From positions 434,001 to 498,000 of the forward strand of contig JADDOH010000524.1 of the NCBI GenBank assembly GCA_016648135.1: a DNA stretch of 64,000 nucleotides, given 5' to 3'. Below the pieces are notes generated by a model. It did not search any database. It saw nothing but the letters and a program-made list of their open reading frames with translations, and was not told the DNA's origin. How positions within the stretch are numbered: position 1 is the stretch's first letter; the number at the start of each line of letters is the position of its first letter. Source of the DNA: Agrypnia vestita. Its lineage: Eukaryota; Arthropoda; Insecta; Trichoptera; Phryganeidae. Positions 23,650-34,206 of this stretch are shown here, piece by piece. The position numbers and the translations under genes were made by a program.

Positions 23650-23970
23650 ATAATAGCATATATGTTTACATTAAAAAAAATATATAGATATTATTACCAA
23701 CTGCGAAATCTATGTATGTCATGTTATGGGAAAGTTCATTTGAATATATGAAAGAAACTGATTTAGAACATATGTATATGCAATTTTCAAAAATTAGATA
23801 ATTTGTGGATGTTCTTACGATGGAATTACGGTGTTACATTACAAAATGATCCCTAAAGCTAGCTCATATAGGTCATAAGCCTTGGGCCATCCTATAAAGA
23901 CTTCCATACACGTTTCCCATATAAATGGCTTCGACTCTGCGAGACTTCTATAATTTATCTCAATTAACAA
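23650..23970 (+). mobile_element. F1-related repeat copy
   Basis: Ends with GCTTCGACTCTGCGAGACTT and TATAATTTATCTCAATTAA, the inverted F1 arm. Homologous along its length to 18860-19180. Confidence 0.5.
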
Positions 23971-24699
23971 AAATAATATCCAGTTTATTTAGCTTTTACT
24001 ACTACTACTACTGCATTATTGCTTCTTAGGACGATGACGTTCAGATGCGAATAAAACAAAAGTCAGTCAAAAAATGTTGAACAAAATTGGAAACAAAGCA
24101 CAGGATACTGGAATCTTTGGAAATCAAATAATTTTGGGTCTGTTTTTCGGTAAAATTAAATAAAAAGCGGAGTGAAAGAGTCAGGGAGCTGTGAGAAAGG
24201 GACTCATTATATGAATATTACATATACGCGATATGAGAAGGTACATACATTCTTAGAAGTGAACGTAAAATTATGTTAACATCTACTTCGAATGATCTAC
24301 ATGTAAATAATTTTGAATAAAATGGATAATATGGAAAAAAATCGGTTTTGTTACTGTTAGGACCTGTTGTAAGATCAGTTTTTTATCTATGTTTTTTCAA
24401 TAAACGGTAAAATAAATAAACTTTTTTTAACTTATTATTCTTACTCCTAATTAAACAACCAAACTTTATATATAATCGTACATAAATAAATTGATCAATT
24501 CTATCGCTTATATTATAAAAATATTCGGAACAGTACTTTTACAAAAACAAATATAAACGTCATTCGCAGTAAAAGTACAAAATGATAACATTAAATTGTA
24601 GAATAAACAAACACTCTAAACAAAGTTATTGTTAATTTTAATTAAACAACTTTGTATTAACCACTTAACTAGTAACTAGTAGCTACGAAGATCGACTTG
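23971..24699. other. AT-rich intergenic sequence
   Basis: A short ACT triplet run (24000-24014) and otherwise nothing recognised. Confidence 0.35.
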
Positions 24700-25031
24700 C
24701 CTTTTTCAAGATGCACAAACTTGAGTCCCGACGAAAAATATCCGATCTCATTGTGCTACACAAGCTTCTCAGCGGAGCTATTGATTCTCTCTGTCTATCT
24801 GATATAAATTTGCATGTTAAACCCCGTATAAGAAACCCGGAGTTCTTCAGAATAAGTCAGCACACTAATAATGTTGGTTACTTTTCTCCCATCACAAGGT
24901 TGTGTCGCACATATAATTTGTATTGTGCTGACCCTAACATTGATGCTGATATTCTTGCAGACACCTTATCTTCGTTCAAAAACTCACTCATACACAACAT
25001 CCATTTTCTAAACGACGACATGAACCTATAG
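24700..25031 (+). pseudogene. LINE reverse transcriptase C-terminal end (family L1a), 5'-truncated
   Basis: The frame open from before 24711 to TAG at 25029-25031 gives about 106 residues: KLESRRKISDLIVLHKLL, then SPITRLCRTYNLYC, then SSFKNSLIHNI. The order ESRRK..DL..L.KLL / R..YN / FK is the usual C-terminus of Jockey/CR1-like non-LTR reverse transcriptases. The catalytic domain is absent, as expected of a 5'-truncated insertion. A second, minus-strand copy of the same tail is at 57685-58110. Confidence 0.65.
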
Positions 25032-25281
25032 ATCCCATTAAATACTAATCGCACTACACTCAAACACAAATATATAATATATATATATATATAAATGTAC
25101 ATGTGAAATATAATTAATTACAAAAATACATGTTACTAGAGCGTGCCGAAGACACTTGTAATTGGGATAATGGGCATAGTCTTCACTATAATATTTATTA
25201 TCTGAGTGTCATGTACCCATTATCCTGTTAGTGTCTCTAATAAATAAAAATAAATAAAAAAAAATAAAATAAAAAAAAACT
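25032..25281 (+). mobile_element. LINE L1a 3' UTR and tail
   Basis: Continues directly from the stop codon. It contains a TA dinucleotide run (25076-25093), CCGAAGACACTTGTAATTGG, and ends AGTGTCTCTAATAAATAAAA followed by an A-rich AAATA-type tail to about 25280. The copy at 57685-58110 ends in the same way, which places the true 3' end. Confidence 0.65.
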
Positions 25282-25319
25282 CTACGCCTACGGTTTCGAT
25301 ACCACTGTATCTTCATCAG
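25282..25319 (-). ncRNA. Hammerhead-like motif
   Basis: On the minus strand: CTGATGA (25313-25319), one extra A, stem II GATAC/GTATC with loop AGTG, then GAAAC (25293-25297) and a less convincing stem III/GTA region. Stem I is weak. It lies immediately downstream of the LINE tail. The core and stem II match the arrangement seen at 27515-27555 and 31672-31712. Confidence 0.35.
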
Positions 25320-25576
25320 GACGGACACAAACTAACAATCCATTATCTATTCTAGTAAACAAATCAATATCTGAACGGGGGCGTGGCTACAGCTATGGGG
25401 GGGGTAATTAAGAAGTGGAGTTATCGTATTTGAAAAATATAAATTAAAAAGTTATTCAATTCGTATTTCAAAATCAATTTGCACTGCTCTCCTATGTTAC
25501 TTTTTTCTTTTCAAATTCACCTACAAAAAAAAGGCGCTTTTATTTATGATCAATTCTTTTTATTAAAATGTATCGT

Positions 25577-25842
25577 AATATATCGCACCTTTGCGGAAAG
25601 GCTGTGATATTTCGAAATGAATGATTTTACAGGAGACTACTTTCAAACTTTTGAATTAGAGTGATATTTTGTCTCTTTCTTTCATTCCTCAGCCGTTTGT
25701 GGGGCAAACCATTGACGATGTCATTGGGGCAAACGATGTCATTTTTTTGGAGTTCATAGAATTCGACGCGGCGGTTTCAAATTTGCAAAAAAAAACCTTT
25801 TTTCGAAATATCACAGTCTTTCCGCAAAAAGTGCGATATATG
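25577..25842. mobile_element. TIR element, about 265 bp
   Basis: The left arm ATATATCGCACCTTTGCGGA..GATATTTCGAAA (25577-25614) is repeated inverted at 25801-25842 with few differences. The interior has two direct CATTG(A/G)(C/G)G-type units around GGGGCAAAC (25696-25740). No coding content. Confidence 0.6.
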
Positions 25843-26514
25843 AAACAACATTAAATTTTCTGGAAAAATATTTATTTAATATTATTTAGAATTAACAAAA
25901 AATTAATTATGTAAATTTTCTCAGTAAACGTAGGTATATCCATATCTTTCATATTGCTGTTTTTATAATTGTGTGTGGAAAACGTGAGAACTATTGATGA
26001 GAATTAATCGTGATACCGAGTTAATTACTGGGCGTGACACTAAAGGTGTTAAACTAAGCAATCGACCGATAATTCTTATAAATCCGGTATTGTTTTGCAT
26101 TTAACATAAAAATGACATTAACGATCTGCGAGACATTACGTCAGATTCATAAATATGTTAAATTATATTATTAAGAAGTATAATTATTGAACCATAAACG
26201 TACGATTTACTACTCTTGCGAATTATTCGATTCTATCAGAAATTAACTGGCTATCGCCAATTGCTTTTGCCAGGATCTGGGCGGTCACGTGGTGGTCATG
26301 ATCACTGTGTTCGAAGTTGATTCAACATTATATTATTATATACTATTATACAGAGGTAAACATTTTTCAGTTTTTTTATGTAAATTCTACTTAATAAATT
26401 AAGAAAACAACTTTACATTCACTGACAATTTTGGATTTGAGTACGAGTATACATATATTTTCTGATGTAATGTGAAATTAGTTAAATTTACAGAGTAGAA
26501 GGTGAAAAAACTAA
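25843..26514. other. AT-rich intergenic sequence
   Basis: Nothing recognised. Confidence 0.35.
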
Positions 26515-26826
26515 CCCATAAAACCAAGTTTTTATTATACTCACTTTCTCATTGAATCAGGTTTCGTAATTACTGCTTGGGCTCATTACTCAATTGTATT
26601 GATTCCTATTTGAAAAAACCATTAAAATTGCGAAAAATCCTAAATTATACTATAATTATTAAAAAAATTCAAACGAAATTTTTATTGGACATTTTATTGT
26701 CATCACGAGTCTGCCTGCAAAGTTTCACCTTGATTGGATAACGGGAAAAGGGTTAAAAATCGAACCAAAGTTTTTCCGGCAGACAACAAACCGCAGACGC
26801 TACGAGTTAAAAGAAAGGGAGTTAAA
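26515..26826 (+). mobile_element. Repeat A copy, about 310 bp
   Basis: Begins AACCCATAAAACCAAGTTTT, has ACTCACTTTCT near the left end and AGAAAGGGAGT at the right end, and shares ACGGGAAAAGGGTTAAAAAT inside. Shorter than the copy at 39643-40320, from which it differs by an internal deletion or a distinct subfamily. Confidence 0.6.
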
Positions 26827-27466
26827 ACATGGAGGTCGTCTTCAGAAGATAATAGATTTTTCATTAAACATTAAATTTAATCTGAGTATAGTATTATATT
26901 AAAAAAAAAATCAACTACAAATTAGGCATAGCTTTCGGAATTCTTTATGGGATAACAACAAAATTTATGTTGACACGTTATGCGTTGGTTTATTATAGAT
27001 TAGATTTATTATTATTAGATTGGTTTATTATAGTTTATTATTACAGATTAGCAGCAGGTGTCGTCTATTTTCCTCTAAATCTTTGGCTTATTAATCATTC
27101 AAGGCTGAATTGTTTAAGAAAGGTCGCACTTTACAAAATGTATTAATTTTTAAAAAAATATATGAATATCAATAAAATTAAACAATAGTTCAGAAATACA
27201 ACACGTGTACCTTTATAAAAAACATACTCATACAATATAAAACAATTCATAGGTCAGTTGTTTCATTCATTTCTTTACAATATAATACTATATTAGTAGC
27301 GATCTCTCCAATGTTATATATATATATATACATAAATTAAAATATACGTATTTATAGCAAAATCGAAGAAATTCTACTTTCAACGATGCCTGCAATATTA
27401 TCTCAACAAATTTGTCTCGTCTTAAAGTTATGCATTTTATTTTCTAAGGAAGACAAAATTACTATT
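26827..27466. other. AT-rich intergenic sequence
   Basis: Contains a small TA run (27316-27331). No other feature. Confidence 0.35.
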
Positions 27467-27661
27467 AAAATAAGACAAAAATCACTTTGTTTTCACCACT
27501 TTATTAGATTAAAAAATCTACATGTTTCGAGAACAATGTTCTCATCTTCAGGATTATTATGTAGTACACAATAATCCTGAAGCAGAGAACATTGTTCTCG
27601 AAACATGTAGATTTTTTAATCTAATAAAGTGGTGAAAACAAAGTAATTTGTGTCTTATTTT
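27467..27661. mobile_element. Large palindrome, likely paired Penelope-type termini
   Basis: Two arms of roughly 90-97 bp separated by about 8 bp. Both arms contain CACTTTATTAGATTAAAAAA and CATGTTTCGAGAACAATGTT or their inverse. One arm has an intact hammerhead-like core (27515-27555), and the other has CTGAAGC in place of CTGAAGA. A head-to-head duplication of a Penelope-like terminus explains the structure. No coding region is present. Confidence 0.55.
27515..27555 (-). ncRNA. Hammerhead-ribozyme-like motif, well formed
   Basis: Minus strand: stem I AATC/GATT (27552-27555 with 27515-27518); core CTGAAGA (27545-27551); one extra T; stem II of six pairs, GAGAAC/GTTCTC, with loop ATT; GAAAC (27524-27528); palindromic stem III ACATGT; and A opposite 27519 as the cleavage-site base. 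Every element of a type I hammerhead is present, with a minimal stem III that could only pair well between two molecules, as reported for Penelope-associated hammerheads. Confidence 0.55.
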
Positions 27662-28702
27662 TATAATAATGTCACCACAAAGTTCGAGCCTTCATACAGA
27701 AGAAGAAAAAATATTATTCAAACAGTTAAAATTACTATCAATATACCATGATGCATTAATACATTATTTAAAATTTTGAATTCATTAAAAATTGTAATGT
27801 GTTATTTTATCTCCAAAATAAAATATTTATACTCTGTACTCTAATGTCAGCCTAGAACCATATATCAAGAGGCCATATATATATAGATATAGAGGGTCAA
27901 GAATGATCTTTCAATTTTGAAAAAATGTATTAAAAAAGCATATAGATAGTTGAAGGGGTAATTTGATTTTCCTATTCATCGCAACATCGATAAACAGGAA
28001 AATCAAAGATGCATCAACAAGTTAATCATCTATATAGCAAATTACAGATATACCAAACAGGCAATGGGTCGCAAAGTACAAGCAAAAAGCGGAGCATTAC
28101 CTACTAATGATTCTGGATAACAGATTACAATTATTATTTAAATAATTAAATTGCTAAAGTGATCCCTTATCTTATGAAAAAGACGATGTTAAGTTCTAGC
28201 CGTAATCCATGGCTATGAACCAATATAGAATACATTAACAATATTTTTATATGTATTTTCTGAGATAACAAATACTATTTTTTGTACAGAAGGATAATAT
28301 AAATTAAGATAAATTATAGAAGTCACACAAACTATTTATATGGAAAACATGTATAGAAATCTTTATATTATCTTAAAATAATATGTTTATTAGAATTGTC
28401 ATGATTTTAATATTTATTATTTTTATGACAGTTTATCGCATTTGTGTTGTATACTTAATTTATGCATGTGTAATTAATTATGATATAATATTAGATTTAG
28501 CGCGACATCACTCTCTACACATTAGTACAAAATTGTTAGGTAGGTACTGATAAAACTAATCAATAATTATATCTAAAAATAATTAATAAAAATATCCATT
28601 TTTAAGACACAGAATGTAAAAAAGATGGAGGTATTAATTATACTTCAATTTACTATACATTATACATTTATATTGATGTTTGTTTGATGAGAATGTACAT
28701 AA
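27662..28702. other. AT-rich intergenic; F1 fragment at 28305-28370
   Basis: 28305-28370 reads TTAAGATAAATTATAGAAGT followed by a degraded F1 arm. The rest contains no supported feature. Confidence 0.35.
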
Positions 28703-29108
28703 TCTATACTAATATTTAAAGAGGTAAAGTTTGTATGTTTGGATGTAGGAAGTTATCTCCGAAACTACGCATCTGACTTCAAAAATTCTTTCAATAATAT
28801 TTAGAATGGATTTTCAGGGTGGACATAAGCTATAAATTATCCCGTTAAATAAAAGGACTTTTCGTGGTGACATATTTTACAACTAAAGTCGACGAAAAAA
28901 TGGTCGAGCGTTGCGTTTTCTACTAACGCTGCCTTAATGGTAAGGGATATTTAAATACTTTTTACAGGGAAGTTGTAGAACTCAAAAAGTTCTTGAAAAA
29001 GGTTCATGATAACATATATCTTTATGTTAACTTTAACACACAAATTGATAAAAATATGACTTAAAGTTACTAAAAATCTACGCGTGCTAAGCACTGCGTA
29101 ATAACTAG
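28703..29108 (+). mobile_element. Non-autonomous Helitron, 406 bp, complete
   Basis: The 5' end is TCTATACTAATATTTAAAG after a host A (28702). The 3' end is CTAG (29105-29108) before a host T (29109). Six bases upstream of CTAG is a strong hairpin, ACGCGTGC-TAA-GCAC(T)GCGT (29079-29099). The TC start, subterminal hairpin, CTRR end and insertion between A and T are the diagnostic Helitron features. No Rep/helicase coding region. Confidence 0.7.
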
Positions 29109-29508
29109 TTATTAATATTTAAATGAAAACTCGTATTATCGTATAATTGCTGTTTTATAACATAATTTTGTAATATAAAAAAAAATGAGAAAGATGTATG
29201 CTATAAACACATATATCTAAAAATTACTTTTACCTCGAGGTCTCGAACCAAGTCGTATCTTATTCTTCCGGCAAGAGCGGTTCTCATAGCCCAGCGAGCT
29301 TGAAACTGGCATATCACACCAAGGGTTCCGGATTCGATTCCCACTGAGGTCACAGTAAAGTAAATGTGATTTAATCAAGCCTGAATGTTTTTCTGATCGT
29401 AAATATTACTTTATCTGCGCATATTTGTTTATAAGTATCCAACGAAACGTCGAGATTCGCTTCTTGGTAATACATACGGTGCGTATAAAATATCCGAAAT
29501 TACAGTTA
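29109..29508. other. Intergenic with tRNA-like tract
   Basis: 29322-29342 reads GGGTTCCGGATTCGATTCCC and GAGCTTGAAACTGG lies upstream at 29297, which could be a decayed tRNA-derived SINE head. It was not strong enough for its own entry. Confidence 0.3.
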
Positions 29509-29786
29509 AATATGTCTAACGACCGTAATAACAACCTTAACTCTTTAGTATATATTGCAAGCCAGTACTTAACCTACTCATTAACATATAATGTTGATGA
29601 GTAGGTTAAGTACTGGCTTGCAATACCGTATCAATGCTAGTACTTAACCTACACATCAACACATACTCATCACATCATCCCTTATCATGAACCCTGCAAT
29701 GGGATCCGAAACGTCGAGCAGATAGGTCAAATATGCACCGCAAAATATCTCAGATAACTACCGTGAAAACCTAAGAATATGTCTAA
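29509..29786 (+). mobile_element. Penelope-like terminal sequence with inverted repeat
   Basis: Flanked by AATATGTCTAA at 29509-29519 and 29776-29786 (11 bp direct repeat). Inside is an inverted repeat of about 30 bp arms (CAAGCCAGTACTTAACCTAC and its inverse, about 29558-29622), then CCCTGCAATGGGATCCGAAA and ACGTCGAG, then the family end GTGAAAACCTAAGAA. It shares the TTGCAAGCC..ACTTAACC and CCTGCAATGGGATCCGAAAC blocks with the coding copy at 30736-31797. The hammerhead core is mutated (TTATCATGAACCC). Confidence 0.6.
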
Positions 29787-30365
29787 ATTATGTAATGTTG
29801 TATTTTTTGCATCATATATTTTAAATAAATATTTCTTTAGAAGCCGCCCAGTCTCACGTGGATGTAATATTAGGTTCCCGCCGGTACTTATATTACTCTC
29901 CGTGATGGTCTTTTGATGAAATGGCTTTCACTCAGAGAGCCTGATTGACCGCTTGCGTAATTCGATGAATTTGTCTTCCTTTCGGCATTTCTTTATGGCA
30001 GCGGAAGTGTGCTATAAATAATAATGTCGCTATTCAAATACACAAATTTCGAAAGCCTGTCCCGTTAAAGTCGGCTCATCACTTGAGCGCTAACGCGCCG
30101 GTAGAAGGAGACGATGGCAAAAAGTTAAAAAATTAATGTCATTCTTATAGGCATTCAGGGCTGCCAAACTGTATTTATTTATACATTGGTGTACCCAAAA
30201 AAATACTTTTTTTTCTTTAATTTATTTCTGTCAGTTGTTTCTTGTTTGCCATCTTATTGTACATTTTTTTGTTGGAAGTATTTTATTCGCTCTCCAAACA
30301 ATTTTTTTTATAATTTTTTTATTATTAAAATTTATTATAAATACATTTTTTTAACAATAAAAAAA
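29787..30365. other. Intergenic, nothing recognised
   Basis: 29850-30110 is of mixed composition without a recognisable frame. 30180-30360 is very AT-rich. Confidence 0.3.
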
Positions 30366-30880
30366 GTAACCCATAAAAACCAAGATTTTATTATACTCCC
30401 TTTCTTTGTAAAATATAACAACAATTAAAGACGAATTAAAACATATAACATAACACTAAACTTACAGTAATTTAATATATTTCTAAAATGTCAGATGTTT
30501 TGAGCTTTGATAAGACGCTTCATGCTTTGAAGATTAAATTCTAAAAACGTTTGTCAGTCACTTTAGATTTACGACATTCGTAGTGAAGTACCTATTATGT
30601 ATACCGATGGAGTAATTCAAATTTAGAAAATATTCCGCGACGTTATCGGGCCGCCGTTGCTAATCAATCTTTTCTAATGATTCCAATTTGAAAAAACCAA
30701 TAAAATTTCTAAAAATCCGAAATTATGCTATAATTTTCAAGTTTGTGTTTACTGGGGTATTATGCCGTGTTGTTACGACCTTTCGGGCCGACGTTTCGGA
30801 TCCCATTGCAGGGTCCATCATCAGGCATGATGTGTTGTCTTGAATGTTGGTGTTGTGGTTAAGTATCGGCTTGCAATACC

Positions 30881-31610
30881 GTGCCGAAGTCAGTTCGCAT
30901 GTATTCCCACCATCATTCTGCTCAAAAAAGAGGTCTCATCAACACTTTGGCCACGAGGGCCAAAAGGATATGCCAAGATGAATATCTAGAGGAGGAAATG
31001 ATAACACTCAGCGACGCACTGGAAGGCAATGGTTACCAGAAGCGACAGATACAACGCGTCATAAGTACGAGGTCTGTTCGCCCTGAAAAACATACAGAAC
31101 CTGAGTGCAAAGGCATCGCCTTTCTGCCTTTTGTCCAAAGCGTTACAGACATAATTGCCAGAGCTCTCAAGAAAAGAGACATTAAGACAGTTTTTGGTAC
31201 CAACTTCAAAATTAAGGATATGTTGAGATCAGCAAAGGATCGAGATCGCTTAGAAACAGACGGTGTGTATAGACTCGATTGTCAAGACTGCGATAAAGTA
31301 TACGTGGGGCAAACGGCGCGTACCATTTCCAAAAGGGTCATCGAGAAAAATCAGCACTGGCTGAGCATTTTCTGGATACCGGCCATCATTTTGCATTCGA
31401 ACCGAAAATCCTCGGAAAGCCTAAGAGTCACCATACGCGTCTTATCAAGGAAGCACTAGAAATCTACAAGCATCCGATAAACATTAATAGAGATGATGGT
31501 CTCAAATTAAAAACATCTTGGTATCCGGCGCTTCAAAGTCATTCTCGTCGCAGACTCCGCAGAGATAGTGATCAGACAACAGATGAATCATACATACAAC
31601 ACATCATGGC
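30881..31610 (+). pseudogene. Penelope reverse transcriptase end plus GIY-YIG endonuclease, frameshifted
   Basis: Frame 1 (to 31459) begins at SHHHSAQKRGLINTLATRAK, the conserved stretch at the end of the Penelope reverse transcriptase, then a linker with NGYQKRQIQRVI. It enters the GIY-YIG domain at GVYRLDCQDCDKVYVGQTAR (GVY and YVG replacing GIY and YIG, with an Arg nearby). Near 31345-31355 the frame shifts: the continuation SALAEHFLDTGHHFAFEPKI and EALEIYKHPININRDDGLKL is read in the next frame and includes the downstream acidic residue of the nuclease. Polymerase motifs are missing through 5' truncation. This is an inactive fragment. The ATG at 30881 lies in terminal-repeat sequence and is not a real start. 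Confidence 0.75.
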
Positions 31611-31671
31611 TTCGGCACGGTATTGCAAGCCGATACTTAACCACAACACCAACATTCAAGACAACACATCA

Positions 31672-31712
31672 GCCCTGATGATGGACCCTGCAATGGGATC
31701 CGAAACGTCGGC
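31672..31712 (+). ncRNA. Hammerhead-ribozyme-like motif in the Penelope terminus
   Basis: Stem I GCC/GGC (31672-31674 with 31710-31712); core CTGATGA (31675-31681); one extra T; stem II GGACCC/GGGATCC with one bulged A and loop TGCAAT; GAAAC (31702-31706); palindromic ACGT as stem III; and GTC (31707-31709) as the cleavage triplet. The inverted copy at 30790-30824 retains core and stem II but has a poor stem I. This is the arrangement described for Penelope-associated hammerheads that act as dimers. Confidence 0.6.
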
Positions 31713-31994
31713 CCGAAAGGTCGTAACAACACGGCATAATACCCCAGTAAACACAAACTTGAAGATTCTGAGTGGCCGTGAAAACCTAAGAACATTTTTA
31801 TGCTATAATTATTAATTTTTTTAACTAATATTTGATAGATCTTTTTGATCGTCACCACGAGTCTACTTGCCAAGTTTTAGCTCGATCGGATCACGGGAAA
31901 AGGGTCAAAAATCGATCCAAAGTTTTTTTTGACGTCAAGCCGGCAGGCAAGCAAGCAAGCAAGCAGACGCCACGAGTTAATATAAAGGGAGTAA

Positions 31995-33140
31995 AAATAG
32001 AGACAGTTACTTATAATGGATATTTCTCTTCTACATGAGTTACATAAACTCGTGTGTAGGAGAGGAGTATCATTACATTATAAATATATTACATATTATT
32101 ATAGAGAATTATATAAAAAAAATGTATAAACAATTTAGTAATAAGTAGGTGGCTTTCATATATAATAAAATAAAAATTTAATTAACTCTGAAGGTATTTT
32201 TTAAAGTCTTTCTTAAATGCCTCATCATTTTTTTCAAATCCTCATTTCAACAGGCAATTCGTTAAACCATTTCACACCTCTAAATGTTTAGTGATGCTGA
32301 ACAGTTGTGGTATGTATCACAGGGATATGCAATTTACCAATTGTTATATTTCTGCTACTTGACACTCTTTGGGTCACTTCGTTGTTACCGTGAAAACTTT
32401 TATAAAGTTTAAAAATGCATTTTTTTTTATAAATACTTTGTAATGTGGGGACTTATAATTCATTGAAAAGGTCTTTTGCCGGATAATCATTAGATTTTTT
32501 AAGAATGAACATGTTTCAACGATACAAAAAATTTATAATTGTGAGATCTTTTCGTAAATAACTATTAATATTTATAATTACATCTATATAACTAAGGATT
32601 TCTTTGTGAACGGGTTTTCCTACAGCCGTTGATATGTGTAAACATAAGGGATATATTTATACAGGGTCTTTGGCCAATTGCAAGTAACCCTAATTTTACA
32701 GGAGTAAATACAAAATAAATTCGGAAGCAGCCGGAAACATTTATGCCCTTCACGGTAACATATTGAATCAATTCAATTCAATTGAACAGCATCATGCGTG
32801 TTGTTGTGTAATGTAATTTTACTAAGACAACTTGAAAACCATGATACAAAATACTAGCAAAATTAGAAACACAGTGAAACAATAAAGTTACGAATAGAAA
32901 ATTAAGGAGAGTAAACGAGATTTTAAAAACTTCCGCACATAAACAAAAATGCATGGTTTCCAAGATGAAAGAATTATAATCACGTGACACGCGATGATCC
33001 TCGCCGTTTCTAAGCCAATAATATATATTTGGCTTATGCTAAGCATGCATTATGCTCCCGTATCAAAAGAGTGGATGGCTCCAAAATTGACAAATATAAA
33101 AATTAATCAATTAATAAAGTGAGAATTACATATAAGGTCG
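31995..33140. other. Intergenic, nothing firmly recognised
   Basis: AT-rich. 32195-32660 has a composition and spacing that could be LINE 3' UTR, but no frame or tail proves it. Confidence 0.3.
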
Positions 33141-33260
33141 ATATATTCACGAAAATATACAAGGCTCCTATAGTTTAGCGATTAGAGCGTCGGCCCCGGA
33201 AAGGAGGTGGCCCGGGTTCGAATCCCGGTAGCAGCCAAATATTTTTTCGTGAATTAGATT
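33141..33260 (+). mobile_element. tRNA-derived pseudo-tRNA / SINE head
   Basis: 33171-33235 has an acceptor-like pair (GCTCCTA with TAGCAGC, one mismatch), a D-arm-like stretch TAGTTTAGCGATTAGAGC (A box) and a perfect T arm CCGGG-TTCGAAT-CCCGG (B box). The anticodon region GGCCCCGGAAAGGAGG cannot form a normal anticodon stem and offers no U33, so a working tRNA is unlikely. Short inverted repeats (ATTCACGAAAATA / ATTTTTTCGTGAAT) flank it. Confidence 0.5.
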
Positions 33261-34022
33261 TTTCTGTATGTCTTTCTAATTGATTAATTAATTTGGTTTT
33301 AATTATTGAGCATGCCCAAGTCGCGAATAATATTTCCAGGTTAGTAATTAAATTAGGCAATTATATTTAAGGAGTAGCCAACCCTTACAAAAAAAAAACG
33401 AATAATGTATTTGAAATATCTGTATAATTTTTAATGATGGACATCATTCAGTCCTACCTCGATAGTAAAGAAGCAATTTTAAAAAGAAAACAAATCGATT
33501 CGGTAAACATGAAAGATCTACCACAAGCATAAACTATCATATGCGTATTTTTTAAGACTAGTTTTTGGTGGTTACTGCAGTCCACCATGATTTAAATGAT
33601 GTGGCGTATGAACGCTAGCTGAATGTATCATTATTGATTACGCTGAATTAATAATGCAAGACATGCAGCAATAAATACGTAATTATGTCTAATTGGGAAA
33701 GCATTTAATGTGTGGTGTAACTAATAATTTTTCAATAAACCAAACATCGCACTACACAAAACTGAGATTTTTTTCCTCGACTATTGTTTCGTGAGATACA
33801 TCGTTATTTACGTTTGTAAATGCACACGACTGCACTTCTCGAAAGTATGGTTGTGATAAAAAGAAAATTCAGTGGCTTGTGCAGTACAAAATTTGGTTTT
33901 AAAAATAATTAAATGAGACACATATTAAAAAGATTTATAAAGTATATTCCTACAAGAGGTCCTCCATTTACACCTTTCTTGTAACACCAATCGTTGCCAT
34001 GTCACTACCAGTGATGAAATTT
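33261..34022. other. AT-rich intergenic sequence
   Basis: No supported feature. Confidence 0.35.
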
Positions 34023-34206
34023 TTTAAAATAAAATAGAGATGCAAACACGGAATACATGTCGTATCAATATTTTTACTATTTTTAAAATAAACTAAATGC
34101 TTTTACTATGAAAATAGGACTAATTGCTGGTGTCCTGGAATAGGGCTCGAACCATCGACCACTGCATCACTAGGGGAAAGTCATAACCACTACACCAACA
34201 AGCTAC
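34023..34206 (-). mobile_element. tRNA-derived SINE (family S), best-preserved copy
   Basis: Minus strand: GCTTGTTGGTGTAGTGGTTA (A box), then GGTCGATGGTTCGAGCCC (B box), then AGTCCTATTTTCATAG, an AT-rich body and ATTCCGTGTTTGCATCTC at the 3' side before an A/T tail. This is the clearest copy of the family and defines the head of the others. Confidence 0.7.

Larger units (their letters stand above)
30736..31797 (+). mobile_element. Penelope-like retroelement, 5'-truncated, inverted termini
   Basis: A perfect 13 bp direct repeat, TTATGCTATAATT, flanks it (30723-30735 and 31798-31810). The right end (31611-31797) is a full terminus: GGCACGGTATTGCAAGCCG, the hammerhead-like core, GGTCGTAACAACACGGCATA, CCCAGTAAACACAAACTTGA, and GTGGCCGTGAAAACCTAAGA. 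The left end (30736-30889) is the reverse complement of the same terminus but stops at TTCAAGTTTG, lacking the last 30-odd bases. Between them lies the coding remnant. Terminal repeats in inverted orientation with 5' truncation are known for Penelope-like elements. Confidence 0.8.
30366..31994 (+). mobile_element. Repeat A copy split by a Penelope insertion
   Basis: Left part 30366-30735 starts TAACCCATAAAAACCAAG and reads through GTCGGGCCG-like sequence to AAATTATGCTATAATT. Right part 31798-31994 resumes with TTATGCTATAATT, then GATCTTTTTGATCGTCACCA, GGCAAGCAAGCAAGCAAGC and ends AAAGGGAGT. Joined, the two parts match the intact copy at 39643-40320 in order. Confidence 0.65.

Noticed and set aside
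30881..30889. Genuine start codon for the Penelope protein
   Set aside because: The ATG lies in the inverted terminal copy; the protein is 5'-truncated and has no native start.
33170..33240. Functional tRNA gene
   Set aside because: Acceptor and T arms look good, but the anticodon region cannot form a stem and has no U33; similar sequences are SINE heads.
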